The notes under the pieces are model-generated. The model ran no database searches, was not told the DNA's origin, and worked only from the letters and a program-made list of their open reading frames with translations. Shown in pieces: positions 46,316 to 56,118 of a stretch of 64,000 bases of DNA (position 1 is its first letter; every line of letters begins with the position of its first letter). The position numbers and the translations under genes were made by a program. Source of the stretch: Abyssisolibacter fermentans (GTDB lineage: Bacteria; Bacillota; Clostridia; Tissierellales; MCWD3); contig NZ_LOHE01000101.1 of the NCBI RefSeq assembly GCF_001559865.1, positions 1 through 64,000 of the forward strand, given 5' to 3'.

Positions 46316-46385
46316 CTTGGTGCTAGAGGCATAATAAATTTTCCTTAGTTTATTAGGAAAGTCGATTTATGCCTTTAGCAATAGA
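46316..46385. other. Long nested hairpin in the gap before walR
   Basis: GCTAGAGGCATAA near 46321 pairs with TTATGCCTTTAGC (12 of 13), enclosing TTTCCTTA/TAGGAAA. No T run follows, so it is not a simple terminator. A second hairpin, GCTGTTTT/AAAACAGC (46625-46644), followed by ATTTTGATTTT, lies nearer walR. The rest of 46297-46713 is A+T-rich. Confidence 0.45.
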
Positions 46386-46713
46386 TAAAAAAGATTGACA
46401 TTAGATAAGGAATTAAATATAATTCTGCGATAAACTATTTTAGTATTATTATATATTGGGTAGTTTAAAATGAAATATATTACAATTTGATGTAATATAT
46501 AAATTGGAAATGAAGTTCAAAGAATATTATGATATAATAAGTATGATTATTATACAAATGAGCAATCAATGTAAAATATTTCTTATTAATATATAAATAA
46601 CCATATAAATACAATATTTGATTAGCTGTTTTCACTAAAACAGCATTTTGATTTTAAGGATATTAAATTTTTTTAGATGTAGGGATTAATAGATGTATAA
46701 AGAGGTGAAAAGA

Positions 46714-47403
46714 GTGAGTAAAAAGATTTTAGTTGTTGATGATGAGAAGCCAATAGCGGATATTTTGAGATTTAATCTAGAAAAAGAGGGTTATGATGTT
46801 AGCTTGGCTTATGATGGAGATGAGGCTGTAAAAAAGGCTTTTATGTATGAACCTGATTTGATGTTGTTAGATGTTATGCTGCCTAATAAGGATGGTTTTC
46901 AGGTTTTAAAAGAAATAAGACAGAAGCTAAATACTCCAATACTAATGCTTACTGCAAAAGAGGAAGAAGTAGATAAAATATTAGGTTTAGAATTAGGTGC
47001 TGATGATTATATAACAAAACCTTTTAGTATGAGAGAATTGTTGGCAAGAGTAAAAGCTAATATAAGAAGAGGAGAATTAACCATACCATCTACTAATAAG
47101 GATATTATTGTTTCGGGTGATTTAGTAATTGATTTAAACAAGTATGAAGTATTGAAAAGAGAAAAAGTTGTTGAATTGACATTAAGAGAATTTGAATTAT
47201 TAAAATTCTTATGTATGAGGACAGAGCAAGTTTTTTCTAGAGAACAGTTATTAGAAGAAGTTTGGGGATATGAATACTATGGAGATATCAGAACTGTAGA
47301 TGTAACAGTAAGAAGACTAAGACAAAAAATAGAAGATAATTCAAGCAATGCTAAATATATAATTACAAAGCGAGGAGTAGGGTACTATTTTAGGAGGAAC
47401 TAA
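46714..47403 (+). CDS. walR: Response regulator WalR (YycF)
   Basis: A 229-residue OmpR-family response regulator. The receiver domain has [14 protein letters not shown], the phosphorylated Asp in [11 protein letters not shown], and [10 protein letters not shown]; the winged-helix domain ends with [14 protein letters not shown] and TKRGVGYYF. It is a near match in pattern to B. subtilis WalR, which controls wall hydrolases. GTG at 46714 follows AGAGGTGA and gives the family start [12 protein letters not shown]; an upstream ATG at 46693 has a weaker site. walK starts three bases later. Confidence 0.96.
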   Translation: MSKKILVVDDEKPIADILRFNLEKEGYDVSLAYDGDEAVKKAFMYEPDLMLLDVMLPNKDGFQVLKEIRQKLNTPILMLTAKEEEVDKILGLELGADDYITKPFSMRELLARVKANIRRGELTIPSTNKDIIVSGDLVIDLNKYEVLKREKVVELTLREFELLKFLCMRTEQVFSREQLLEEVWGYEYYGDIRTVDVTVRRLRQKIEDNSSNAKYIITKRGVGYYFRRN

Positions 47404-47405
47404 TA

Positions 47406-49214
47406 ATGTTTAAAAGCATAAGATGGAAATTTACAACAATATATTTCTTGTTGGTTTTTATAGCTATGCTTATTGTAGGTGTATTTATAATTAAACAATT
47501 TGAAAAGCTACAAATAGACCAGACTACTAAAACAATGAGTGGGTATGTAGACAGACTTGCAAACACATCACCAGCAATCAAATCTGAAAAATGGGAAGAA
47601 AATATAGATCAGAATACATTTAATAATTGGCCATTACCAATTAATTATAGAATCTATATTATAGAAAATGGTGAATATCCTAAAATTGTAGGAACTAATC
47701 CATGGGATAATAGTCTCATTGGTAAAAATGTTTTTGAATTTAAAGAGATTTACTCTCCTTATATATTGGAAGCGTTAAATAATAAACAAATGGGGGATAT
47801 TCCCCCAGTAACCCAAAAAGAAAGTTCTAGAGAAAATCATTTTACATATCCTGTATCAAACGAGGATGGAGAGGTAATAGGAATTATATATGTAGCCTGT
47901 GAATTAACTGACATTGATGATATGTTAAATAAATCAAAGCTGATTTTTATTAGAGGAACGATAATAGCTTTATTGATAACAATTTTCTTAGGATTTTTAA
48001 TTGCTAAGAGTGTAACAGTGCCGATAAATGATGTAACAATTAAAGCCAAACAAATGGCAAAAGGAAATTTCGATCAAAGAGTTGACGTTAAGTCAAATGA
48101 TGAGATAGGTCAACTAGCTATGATGTTTAATACATTAACTGCAAAGTTAAAAAATACATTGGCAGAAATATATAGAGAAAAAAGCAAAATGGATACAATA
48201 TTTAATTATATGGCTGACGGAATAATAGCTTGTGATATAGATGGCAATATACTTCATGCTAACCCAATTGCCTTAGATATATTAAAAACAAGTTTTGACG
48301 CATTAATAGATGTTGACTATGATTATACTATATCTACACTGGATAATAAATTGACACTAGAATATATGAAAAAAAATAATAGCTGGAAAGGCAATGAATT
48401 AATAAATATAGGTAATTCATCCTATTTAGCTAAATATGCTCCGTTTAAGAGTGATAATGAAGAAATTGGAGGAGTTATAGTAGTATTTCAAGATGTAACA
48501 GAGCAACAAAAACTTGAAAAGATGAGAAGAGAATTTGTTGCTAATGTTTCACATGAGCTTAAGACACCAATTACAACTATAAAAAGTTATACTGAAACAA
48601 TAATAGATGGAGCAATAGACGAAAAAGAACTTTCATTAAGATTTCTAGATATAGTAAACAGTGAATGTGATAGAATGACTAGGATAGTTAGAGATTTGTT
48701 ACAATTATCAAATATGGATTATAAACATATAAAATGGAAATTCATGAACATATCTGTTAAAAGCTTATTAGATACAGCAATAATGAAGCTTAAAATAGCA
48801 GCAGAAGAAAAACAGCAGACAATTAATTTGAGTATAGAACAGAATATACCGAATATATATGCGGATAAGGATGGAATTGAGCAGGTAGTATTAAACATAC
48901 TAAGTAATGCAATCAAATATACTCCTAAACAGGGAGAAATATCTATAAAAGCATTTCAAAATATGAATAATATATATATAACGATTAAAGATAATGGCAT
49001 TGGTATTCCAAAGGAAGACTTAAATAGAATATTTGAGAGATTCTATAGAGTTGATAAAGCTAGGTCTAGAGAAATGGGAGGAACAGGACTTGGTTTAGCT
49101 ATCGCAAAACAAATTATACAAGCACATAAAGGCACCATAGAAATTGATAGTGAATATAATAAAGGAACAGAGGTAAAAATAATATTACTGGTAGAAGAAA
49201 ATACAGCACAATAA
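47406..49214 (+). CDS. walK: Sensor histidine kinase WalK (YycG)
   Basis: A 602-residue sensor kinase: a membrane segment (about 10-30), an extracellular domain (about 31-180), a second membrane segment (about 182-203), HAMP, PAS (about 265-370), the HisKA box NVSHELKTPITTIKSY, and HATPase with the N, G1 and G2 boxes (NILSNAIKYT, DNGIGIPKED, GTGLGLAIAK). It phosphorylates WalR. The gene order walR-walK-[new gene]-yycH-yycI follows the B. subtilis operon with one insertion. Confidence 0.95.
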   Translation: MFKSIRWKFTTIYFLLVFIAMLIVGVFIIKQFEKLQIDQTTKTMSGYVDRLANTSPAIKSEKWEENIDQNTFNNWPLPINYRIYIIENGEYPKIVGTNPWDNSLIGKNVFEFKEIYSPYILEALNNKQMGDIPPVTQKESSRENHFTYPVSNEDGEVIGIIYVACELTDIDDMLNKSKLIFIRGTIIALLITIFLGFLIAKSVTVPINDVTIKAKQMAKGNFDQRVDVKSNDEIGQLAMMFNTLTAKLKNTLAEIYREKSKMDTIFNYMADGIIACDIDGNILHANPIALDILKTSFDALIDVDYDYTISTLDNKLTLEYMKKNNSWKGNELINIGNSSYLAKYAPFKSDNEEIGGVIVVFQDVTEQQKLEKMRREFVANVSHELKTPITTIKSYTETIIDGAIDEKELSLRFLDIVNSECDRMTRIVRDLLQLSNMDYKHIKWKFMNISVKSLLDTAIMKLKIAAEEKQQTINLSIEQNIPNIYADKDGIEQVVLNILSNAIKYTPKQGEISIKAFQNMNNIYITIKDNGIGIPKEDLNRIFERFYRVDKARSREMGGTGLGLAIAKQIIQAHKGTIEIDSEYNKGTEVKIILLVEENTAQ

Positions 49215-49325
49215 ACATGACGTATTATGTAATTCTTTTTTAATTACATTGTAATCTAATTGTAATATTACTATTATATAATTAAAGTGTAAAATTGCAG
49301 TCATTGTGTTGAGGAGGAAAAAGGT

Positions 49326-50252
49326 ATGTTCAGAAAGATGTTTATAGGAATGTGTTTTATTATACTTTTAATTGCTGGTGGTTCTGTAGCATATGCAGAC
49401 GTAACAACTACGCCTAGCATGCCAGAACAATCTAAAATAGGAAAAGCAGTAAAAACAGAAAATGATAAGTTAATAGAAAATATAGAAATAACATCTCCTG
49501 AAGATAATTTGATTACTTCTGAAAAATGCATATTAGTTTCTGGAAAAGCTAAAGAAGGACTAAAAGTTCTAATAGAAGCTTATCGTCTAGAAGGTAAAGA
49601 TATGAAAACTGATATTGAAGATTTTCTTCATCTTAAAGTTATGGATGATTTAAATAATGAGCAAGATGAACTTATAGAAGAAAAGACTCCTCTGAAGCAA
49701 AATATTGTTGGAGAGGCAGTCGAGAATGAATCAACACAAGATAAGGATGATTATGAAGAAAGAGATTTGAATTTTAATGATGATGATATACAAATAGATA
49801 AGAATAATGATAACGATAAAAATGAAGATTCAAACGACGAAGAAGAAACAAAAATTATAATATTTGATGCTGACAATAATGAGTTGAATTTAGATAATTT
49901 AGAAAACAAAGACGAAGTATTACAAAACTTAGAAACTGCAAAAAAGATATTAGCAAAAGAGATAGATGTTAAAGAACTTGGCATATTTACTGAAGAAATC
50001 AATGTTGAGACAGGTAATATTAGAATTCTTATATTTATTAGGGATAAAGAAGGCAATGTAAAAAAAGCTTTTATTAAAAACATTATAGTTGCAGATCAAG
50101 AAAAGGCAAAAGAATATTTAGAAAATATAAAAACAACAAGTATTTTAGATTTAGAAGAGCCTCAGCAAAATTATAATAGTGATGATGTAGAAGAGGGAAA
50201 AAGCAATGTAGATGAAATAGACTATGAGAATAATCCAGATGTAGAAAAATAG
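49326..50252 (+). CDS. Secreted acidic protein of unknown function in the wal operon
   Basis: A 308-residue protein with a signal peptide (about 1-24, ending VAYADV). An Ig-like stretch (about 52-85; SPEDNLITSEKCILVSGKAK) precedes a low-complexity Asp/Asn/Glu-rich linker (about 115-165) and a second folded region (about 166-260). I do not recognise a family. It sits between walK and yycH, where B. subtilis has nothing, and is preceded by GAGGAGGAA. The yycH start is 18 bases after its stop. It may act in envelope sensing with WalK; that is inference from position. Confidence 0.7.
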   Translation: MFRKMFIGMCFIILLIAGGSVAYADVTTTPSMPEQSKIGKAVKTENDKLIENIEITSPEDNLITSEKCILVSGKAKEGLKVLIEAYRLEGKDMKTDIEDFLHLKVMDDLNNEQDELIEEKTPLKQNIVGEAVENESTQDKDDYEERDLNFNDDDIQIDKNNDNDKNEDSNDEEETKIIIFDADNNELNLDNLENKDEVLQNLETAKKILAKEIDVKELGIFTEEINVETGNIRILIFIRDKEGNVKKAFIKNIIVADQEKAKEYLENIKTTSILDLEEPQQNYNSDDVEEGKSNVDEIDYENNPDVEK

Positions 50253-50269
50253 TCTTGGAGATGACTGGG

Positions 50270-51694
50270 ATGAAATTAGAGCATATAAAAACGTGCATTT
50301 TAACAGTATTATTTATAGTTAGTATACTACTCTGTCAGAAACTTATGACAGGGATTTCTTTTAATACGAATTTTCTATTTAATCCTAAAACAACTGTAGC
50401 AAGTATTAAATATAAGGAAGCTGATTTTATAGCGCCAGAGAAATATATTGTAAACTATTCTGAACAAAACCATAAAGTAATATATTCAAACGAAAAATAT
50501 AAATTGTGGGAACTGTCACAAACAGCTTTAACAAAATTCTTACAGGATAAAGATATTATCATTGAGGATCAAGGTGCCTTTAATGGTGAAATAATATCTG
50601 AAATGTATGTTCAAAAGTCTTTATTAATAAAACTTGATCAAGAAATGGACTTTAGATTTATAAATAGTCTGCTTGATATTCAAAACGGTAATAAAATATA
50701 TAAGAAAATAAAAAGTATAGACACAATATACTTCTATTTAGGTACAGATGAATACATGATGCTGGCAAACAATTCACAGTATATTAAAATAAAGAGTGAT
50801 AACTATAAATTAAGAGAACTTTCTAGAGTTATAGATGCAATTAAGTCAGATGAAGAACTCACGAAATATTATCCGGGAGATGCTATTTTATTTATAGGTG
50901 AGGAAAAAAGAGATGTTTTTGTTCCTGTAAATATAACTAAAAAAATTAGTAACCCTTATGTCATCGATTATATTTCACAAAATGAAACAGAAGAAATCAT
51001 TAATCAGTTTTTTGATAAAGATATTAACTATGTAAGAAAAATAGTTCAAGGAGACGATACAAGAATATATATGTATGCTCAAGACAGCTTAGTAGTAAAA
51101 GGCAATGGTGTAATAGAATATTATGGTAATTTAAAGGAAACAGTATTTGAGAGTGATTTATATGTAAGTTTTTCAAGTGCAATTAATTTTATAGCTAGAA
51201 AAACAAAATTTATAGAAGAGATTTATTTAAAAAGCATAGAAGATGTAAAAGACGGCGAAAGTGAAGGATATAAATTTGGATTTTCTTACAAAATAAATCA
51301 CAAACCTGTTGAATTGTCGGTGAAATCAAAAAATTTAAATTATCCTATTGAAGTGGTTGTTTATGGAGATAAAGTAATACAGTACAAATCATGTTTAAGA
51401 GAAGTTGGACCTAATACAAAGCCATTTAAAATAATGAGTCCCAAAGAGGTTATAGAAACAAATTTTAATTACATTTTTAGTGATTTTCAAAATAATGATA
51501 GTAATGAAGAAGTCATGAACAAAGAAGAATTTTTAAAAAATATAAATAATATATATTTTAAGTATTATGATTTAATAGAAGAGAATCCTTTAGGGAGACT
51601 CACGGCTGCATGGGTCATGGAAATAGGAAATAACATATATGTATATGATGCTAAAAATGGAAAATTAATAGAGAAGAATTTAAGTGTACACTAA
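50270..51694 (+). CDS. yycH: YycH-like regulator of WalK
   Basis: A 474-residue protein with an N-terminal membrane anchor (about 6-26; HIKTCILTVLFIVSILLC) and a large extracellular domain, in the position and with the start pattern of YycH (B. subtilis MNREKIKTIILTVLV...). YycH with YycI modulates WalK through the membrane. The start at 50270 is chosen by GGAG nine bases upstream and by the family N-terminus. Confidence 0.8.
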   Translation: MKLEHIKTCILTVLFIVSILLCQKLMTGISFNTNFLFNPKTTVASIKYKEADFIAPEKYIVNYSEQNHKVIYSNEKYKLWELSQTALTKFLQDKDIIIEDQGAFNGEIISEMYVQKSLLIKLDQEMDFRFINSLLDIQNGNKIYKKIKSIDTIYFYLGTDEYMMLANNSQYIKIKSDNYKLRELSRVIDAIKSDEELTKYYPGDAILFIGEEKRDVFVPVNITKKISNPYVIDYISQNETEEIINQFFDKDINYVRKIVQGDDTRIYMYAQDSLVVKGNGVIEYYGNLKETVFESDLYVSFSSAINFIARKTKFIEEIYLKSIEDVKDGESEGYKFGFSYKINHKPVELSVKSKNLNYPIEVVVYGDKVIQYKSCLREVGPNTKPFKIMSPKEVIETNFNYIFSDFQNNDSNEEVMNKEEFLKNINNIYFKYYDLIEENPLGRLTAAWVMEIGNNIYVYDAKNGKLIEKNLSVH

Positions 51695-51789
51695 AGCTAT
51701 TTTATAAAATAAATATAAAAATATCATTTTCAAAAAATTATTTTTTATATTAAATACTCTTTATTAATGGAACTAATTTTTGGAAGGAG

Positions 51790-51985
51790 TAGGTAGCAAT
51801 CACAAACTTATTCAAAGAATAAGTAAGAGATTCACATATAATCACAGATTTTAGTACTCTGACATGTTTATAAGACATCTATTAAATTCTTGACGTACCA
51901 GATGGGTATGCCTTCGAATTCACTACACGCCTTATAATCAAAAATTATACAACATATGAATAATGGGATAATCCTTATAAATAAA
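51790..51985. repeat. Composite dispersed repeat (modules B, C and A, minus orientation) between yycH and yycI
   Basis: Read on the minus strand, module A (TTATTCATATGTTGTATAAT) is followed by module C (GTGAATTCGAAGGCATACC, GAATTTAAT) and module B (GATTATATGTGAATCTCTTAC). The A-C order repeats that at 61106-61215 on the plus strand. It fills most of the 354-base gap within the wal operon and has no coding capacity. Confidence 0.7.
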
Positions 51986-52048
51986 AATTTTTGGCATACA
52001 TTCAACAATTGTATGAACATAGTATGTGTTAAATTGGATGGTGGTAGA

Positions 52049-52909
52049 ATGAATTGGTCAAAAGCAAAAAACATACTTATAGTAGCATTTATAGCAACTA
52101 ATTTATTTCTATTATATGAAATTTTTGTTGAAAGTGATGAAAATAAAGATATTACAATAAGCAATGAATTCATAAATAAGGTTGTGGAGATTCTTGATAC
52201 AAAGAATATATCAATAAATTGTTCAATTCCAAAAGAGAAACCATCTAAATCACTACTAACAGTAAGATATCAAGTATATAATTCACAAACAAGCAGAAAT
52301 AATTTGGCAGATAAGTTTTTGAAGAATTATGTAATAATTAATGATTATAAAAATAATGCATTAATATATAAAGATACGGGTAAAACATTAACTATAAAAA
52401 ATAACAATGAAATAACATATAAAAACTATGAAAATAATAAATTTGAAGTAACTAACTTTGACAAGCAAGAATTAGAAAATATATGTACTGAATTCCTTGA
52501 AGAAAAAGAATTCAGTACTGATGACTATAAACTAACTAATTTTTCAAAACAAGGTGATAAATACATTTTGCAATATACAAAGTTTCATGAAGATATATTA
52601 ATTGAAGAATCATATATGATATTTGAAATAGGGAAAAATGGTATACAAACGTTTAAAAGAAAATGGTTAGATATTGTAAAAACAAAAAAAAGCCAAATTG
52701 TTATAAGGTCTGCTCCAGATGTATTACTAAGGCTACTATCTAGAGAAGATATATATGGAAAATCTATTGAGGACATAGATATTTGTTATTATTTTTCTTC
52801 ATACAAGGCGTCTTCGAATTATTATCAATATGCTATAGAAGGAGATGCAGTACCTGCATGGAGAATACAAATGAAAGATGGCCAAGTAATAGTTTTAGAA
52901 GAATACTAA
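52049..52909 (+). CDS. yycI: YycI-like regulator of WalK
   Basis: A 286-residue protein with an N-terminal membrane anchor (NWSKAKNILIVAFIATNLFLLY), the same start pattern as B. subtilis YycI, and an extracellular YycH/YycI-type domain. It ends PAWRIQMKDGQVIVLEEY, as expected for the family. The start at 52049 follows GGATGGTGG. It works with YycH on WalK. The gap after yycH is unusually long because of the repeat element. Confidence 0.82.
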   Translation: MNWSKAKNILIVAFIATNLFLLYEIFVESDENKDITISNEFINKVVEILDTKNISINCSIPKEKPSKSLLTVRYQVYNSQTSRNNLADKFLKNYVIINDYKNNALIYKDTGKTLTIKNNNEITYKNYENNKFEVTNFDKQELENICTEFLEEKEFSTDDYKLTNFSKQGDKYILQYTKFHEDILIEESYMIFEIGKNGIQTFKRKWLDIVKTKKSQIVIRSAPDVLLRLLSREDIYGKSIEDIDICYYFSSYKASSNYYQYAIEGDAVPAWRIQMKDGQVIVLEEY

Positions 52910-52962
52910 AAACGTCCTCATATAACAAATACTATATAAATAATAGAAAAAGCAAGTCTTAA

Positions 52963-52996
52963 AATCTATACTAATAACTAGCCTATAGTATAGATT
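52963..52996. other. Hairpin downstream of yycI
   Basis: AATCTATACTA (52963-52973) pairs with TAGTATAGATT (52986-52996) exactly. It is followed by A residues rather than T residues on the plus strand, so its role as a terminator is uncertain. Confidence 0.4.
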
Positions 52997-53181
52997 AAAA
53001 AACACGCCCTTATATTTCATAATTATAGATTAGCTATTTAAAAATTGCAAAAAATTATATATAATATAATAAGGATAACTTATTTATAGATAGAAATTTA
53101 GATATTATAAAAATATACAATACAAAAAACAAAATTTAAAAAAGAGGGGTGAGTTCAGACTGAGATTATTCAGTTAAACGT

Positions 53182-54432
53182 ATGAATAAATTAGTTATAG
53201 AAGGTGGAATAAAACTAAACGGAGAAGTCAAAGTTAGTGGGTTTAAAAACGCAGCACTTCCAATTATATCAGCATCACTATTAGCTGCAGATAAATGTGT
53301 AATAGAAAATATTCCTATGATTAAGGATGTATATATATTAAAAGAGATAATGGAGAGTATGGGCGCAGATGTTCAATTGAGTAATGATGGAGTTATGACA
53401 ATAGACACCAAAAATGTAGAAAATTGCATTACTCCATATGAGTTGGCTAAGCAGTTAAGAGGATCATATTATTTAGCTGGAGCAGCATTAGGAAGATTCC
53501 ATAAGGGAGAAGTAACATATCCTGGTGGATGTGATATAGGTACTAGACCTATAGATCAGCATATAAAAGGTTTTGAATCATTAGGAGCAGAAGTAAAAAT
53601 AAATCATGGAATAATTAATTGTAAAGCCAAAGAGTTAAAGGGTTCAAAAATATATTTAGATTTAGTAAGCGTAGGAGCAACCATAAATATTATGCTTGCA
53701 TCAGTATTGGCAGAGGGACAAACTATAATAGAAAATGCTGCAAAAGAGCCTCATATAGTTGATACTGCTAACTTTTTAAATTCTATGGGAGCGAATATTA
53801 GAGGAGCAGGTACAGATGTTATAAGAATAAATGGAGTTGAAAAATTGCATGGGTGTACATACAGTGTAATTCCAGACCAAATAGAAGCAGGAACTTATAT
53901 GATGGCGGCTGTAGCAACAGGTGGAGATGTAGTTGTAAGTAATGTTATACCAAAACATTTAGAAGCCGTTATAGCAAAGCTTAGAGAAATGGGTGCAGAA
54001 ATTACTGAGTATGATAATTCTGTAAGGGTAAACGCTTCAAAAGAGCTTAAAAGCATAAATGTGAAAACACTTCCTTATCCGGGATTCCCAACAGATTTGC
54101 AACAGCCAATAGCTGTATTATTGTCAATAACAAAAGGCACTAGTATAATTACTGAAAGCGTTTTTGAGGGAAGATTTAAGTATGTAGATGAGCTTAAACG
54201 GATGGGAGCAAATATAAAAGTAGATGGTAGAACAGCTGTTATTAAAGGAATAGATAAGCTAAGTGGCGCAAAAATAACAGCCACTGATTTAAGAGCTGGT
54301 GCTGCATTTGTTATAGCAGGGTTAATAGCTGATGGCATTACAGAAATAGATAATGTAGAACATATAGATAGAGGCTATCAGTCAATGGAAACTAAAATGA
54401 AAAACTTAGGAGCAAAAATTACAAGAATATAG
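53182..54432 (+). CDS. murA: UDP-N-acetylglucosamine 1-carboxyvinyltransferase
   Basis: A 416-residue MurA. It transfers enolpyruvate to UDP-GlcNAc, the first committed step of peptidoglycan synthesis. Motifs are [16 protein letters not shown] (catalytic Lys-Asn), [10 protein letters not shown], the reactive Cys in [24 protein letters not shown] and FPTDLQQP. The ATG has no Shine-Dalgarno site close by; AGAGGGGTGA lies about 30 bases upstream, with a small ACTGA/TCAGT hairpin between. Two hairpin terminators follow. Confidence 0.95.
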   Translation: MNKLVIEGGIKLNGEVKVSGFKNAALPIISASLLAADKCVIENIPMIKDVYILKEIMESMGADVQLSNDGVMTIDTKNVENCITPYELAKQLRGSYYLAGAALGRFHKGEVTYPGGCDIGTRPIDQHIKGFESLGAEVKINHGIINCKAKELKGSKIYLDLVSVGATINIMLASVLAEGQTIIENAAKEPHIVDTANFLNSMGANIRGAGTDVIRINGVEKLHGCTYSVIPDQIEAGTYMMAAVATGGDVVVSNVIPKHLEAVIAKLREMGAEITEYDNSVRVNASKELKSINVKTLPYPGFPTDLQQPIAVLLSITKGTSIITESVFEGRFKYVDELKRMGANIKVDGRTAVIKGIDKLSGAKITATDLRAGAAFVIAGLIADGITEIDNVEHIDRGYQSMETKMKNLGAKITRI

Positions 54433-54462
54433 AGACCGAGAAATTCTCGGTCTAAGTTTTTT
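54433..54462 (+). terminator. Terminator of murA
   Basis: AGACCGAG and CTCGGTCT form an 8-bp stem, followed by AAGTTTTTT. Confidence 0.8.
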
Positions 54463-54504
54463 AATCAGATAACACAAATCTTGATTTTGCGTGAGACGTT
54501 TATT

Positions 54505-54590
54505 CATGAGTAGAGAACAGAAATTTTTAATTTCTTGTAAGTGTAAGTTCATTTACTCCTAGCAATGAAGTGAGTAGGAGTTTCATTATT
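54505..54590. repeat. Dispersed intergenic repeat, module B (plus orientation)
   Basis: ATGAGTAGAGAACAGAAATT, TTTACTCCTAGCAATGAAG and TGAGTAGGAGTTTCATT align with the copy at 38537-38615. It lies between two nearly identical terminators (54433-54462 and 54708-54731). Confidence 0.6.
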
Positions 54591-54707
54591 TAAGTTAAGA
54601 CTGTTAAGAAACATGAACTTCTTTGAGACATGCTGAAGATTAATAAGTGTAGTGTATGTAGAATAGGGAAGGATTTTTAAATGAAATTTAGGTTTGTTAG
54701 CAGTTTG

Positions 54708-54731
54708 AAACCGAGAAATCTCGGTTTTTTT
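54708..54731 (+). terminator. Second CCGAGA-type terminator before walJ
   Basis: AAACCGAGA pairs with TCTCGGTTT and is followed by T residues. Its stem shares the CCGAGA/TCTCGG core with the murA terminator, suggesting duplication of that stretch. It could end transcription of a short RNA from 54463-54707. Confidence 0.65.
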
Positions 54732-54871
54732 AAAATCTATAAGAGAATTGCAAATCTTATAGTTGTAGATAAATATTTTTTTCGTTAATAGATTTCTAAA
54801 ATCAACATTTGAAATCTTAAAAGGAAGACTTTTTATTAATAAGTATTTTATCAAAATGTGGAGGAAAATTA

Positions 54872-55666
54872 ATGGCGTTTAGATTTTGTTCATTAGCAAG
54901 TGGAAGCAGTGGAAATTGTCAATATATAGAAACGGAAAAAGTTAGAATTCTAATAGATGCAGGCATGAGTGGAAAAAAAATACAACAAGCATTAGAATTA
55001 ATAGAAGTAGATCCAAAAACAATTAATTATATATTAGTAACGCACGAACATTCAGACCATACAAAAGGCGTAGGCATATTATCAAGAAGGTTTAATTTAC
55101 CGATTTATGCAAATACTAATACATGGGAGAGTATGAAAAAAGATATTGGCAAAGTTAAAGAAGAAAACATCTTGACTTTTAAGACAGAGGAACATTTTGA
55201 GATAGCAGATTTAGGGATAGAACCCTTTGGAATATATCATGATGCTATAGAGCCAGTAGGATATTGCATACATTACAAAAACTCAAAGATAAGTTTATTG
55301 ACTGATACAGGATGTGTAGACGAAAATATAAAAAAGAAAATAGGAAATTCAGATTTATTATTAATAGAATCAAACCATAACATAGAAATGGTTAAAACGG
55401 GAAGGTATCCATGGCCGCTTAAAAAAAGAATACTTGGAGATTTAGGGCATCTATCCAATGAAGCAGCAGGTGAAATTATATCAGATGTATATACTGATGA
55501 TATGAAGGTTGTATTATTAGCGCACTTAAGTCAGGAAAACAACTTTCCAGAGCTTGCTTATACAACAGTGAGTAATATTATAACAGAATCAGGTATAGAC
55601 TTACAAAAAGATGTAAAGCTTGATATGACCTATAGACATAAACCATCAAAAGTATATACTTTATAA
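54872..55666 (+). CDS. walJ: Metallo-beta-lactamase fold hydrolase WalJ (YycJ)
   Basis: A 264-residue MBL-fold protein. Motifs are FCSLASGSSGNCQYI, the metal-binding HEHSDHTKG, LTDTGCVD, ESNHN, and a final HLSQENN. This is the WalJ/YycJ pattern. The protein is linked to replication and cell-wall coordination in Firmicutes. GGAGG precedes the ATG, and a 16-bp hairpin follows. Confidence 0.93.
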   Translation: MAFRFCSLASGSSGNCQYIETEKVRILIDAGMSGKKIQQALELIEVDPKTINYILVTHEHSDHTKGVGILSRRFNLPIYANTNTWESMKKDIGKVKEENILTFKTEEHFEIADLGIEPFGIYHDAIEPVGYCIHYKNSKISLLTDTGCVDENIKKKIGNSDLLLIESNHNIEMVKTGRYPWPLKKRILGDLGHLSNEAAGEIISDVYTDDMKVVLLAHLSQENNFPELAYTTVSNIITESGIDLQKDVKLDMTYRHKPSKVYTL

Positions 55667-55682
55667 AATAATAAGCATGTTT

Positions 55683-55722
55683 CTGAGTGTATGAAAATAG
55701 TAATTTTCATACACTCAGGTTT
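55683..55722 (+). terminator. Terminator of walJ
   Basis: CTGAGTGTATGAAAAT (55683-55698) pairs exactly with ATTTTCATACACTCAG (55703-55718) across a four-base loop. GTTTT follows. Confidence 0.7.
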
Positions 55723-55928
55723 TGAACTGATAATATAACTAACATAAAAGTAGTAACTAAAGAAGTATAAAAACCTAAGCGTAGATCAGGTATTATAATA
55801 TATAGGCTATATGTTTATGAATTCGCATTAAAATATCCAAAATTAAAAATAATTAGCTTGATGACTTTTAGTTATTGAGCTTTTATCATATAATAAAAGA
55901 AGAATAATAAAATTGGAGATGATGAAAG

Positions 55929-56096
55929 ATGTACGTAGTATGTAACGAACATTTAAACATTGCAATAGATGAATTTTTAGAAGTATATGATCAATGCCCT
56001 GATTTTTATGAATTAGAAAAAATATCATTTACAGATTGGACTAGTCCAAATATATGTGATTACTGTGATAAAAAACCTAAATATCTTGTGGTTTAG
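55929..56096 (+). CDS. CxxH/CxxC small protein (YyzF-like)
   Basis: A 55-residue protein beginning MYVVCNEHLNIAIDEF and ending with CDYCDKKPKYLVV. The CxxH and CxxC pairs should bind one zinc ion, as in the YyzF family, which lies between walJ-type genes and rlmH in Bacilli. GGAG at 55915-55918 is ten bases before the ATG, and rlmH starts 22 bases after the stop. Function unknown. Confidence 0.85.
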   Translation: MYVVCNEHLNIAIDEFLEVYDQCPDFYELEKISFTDWTSPNICDYCDKKPKYLVV

Positions 56097-56118
56097 ATAT
56101 AAAGGGAGATAATACAAA

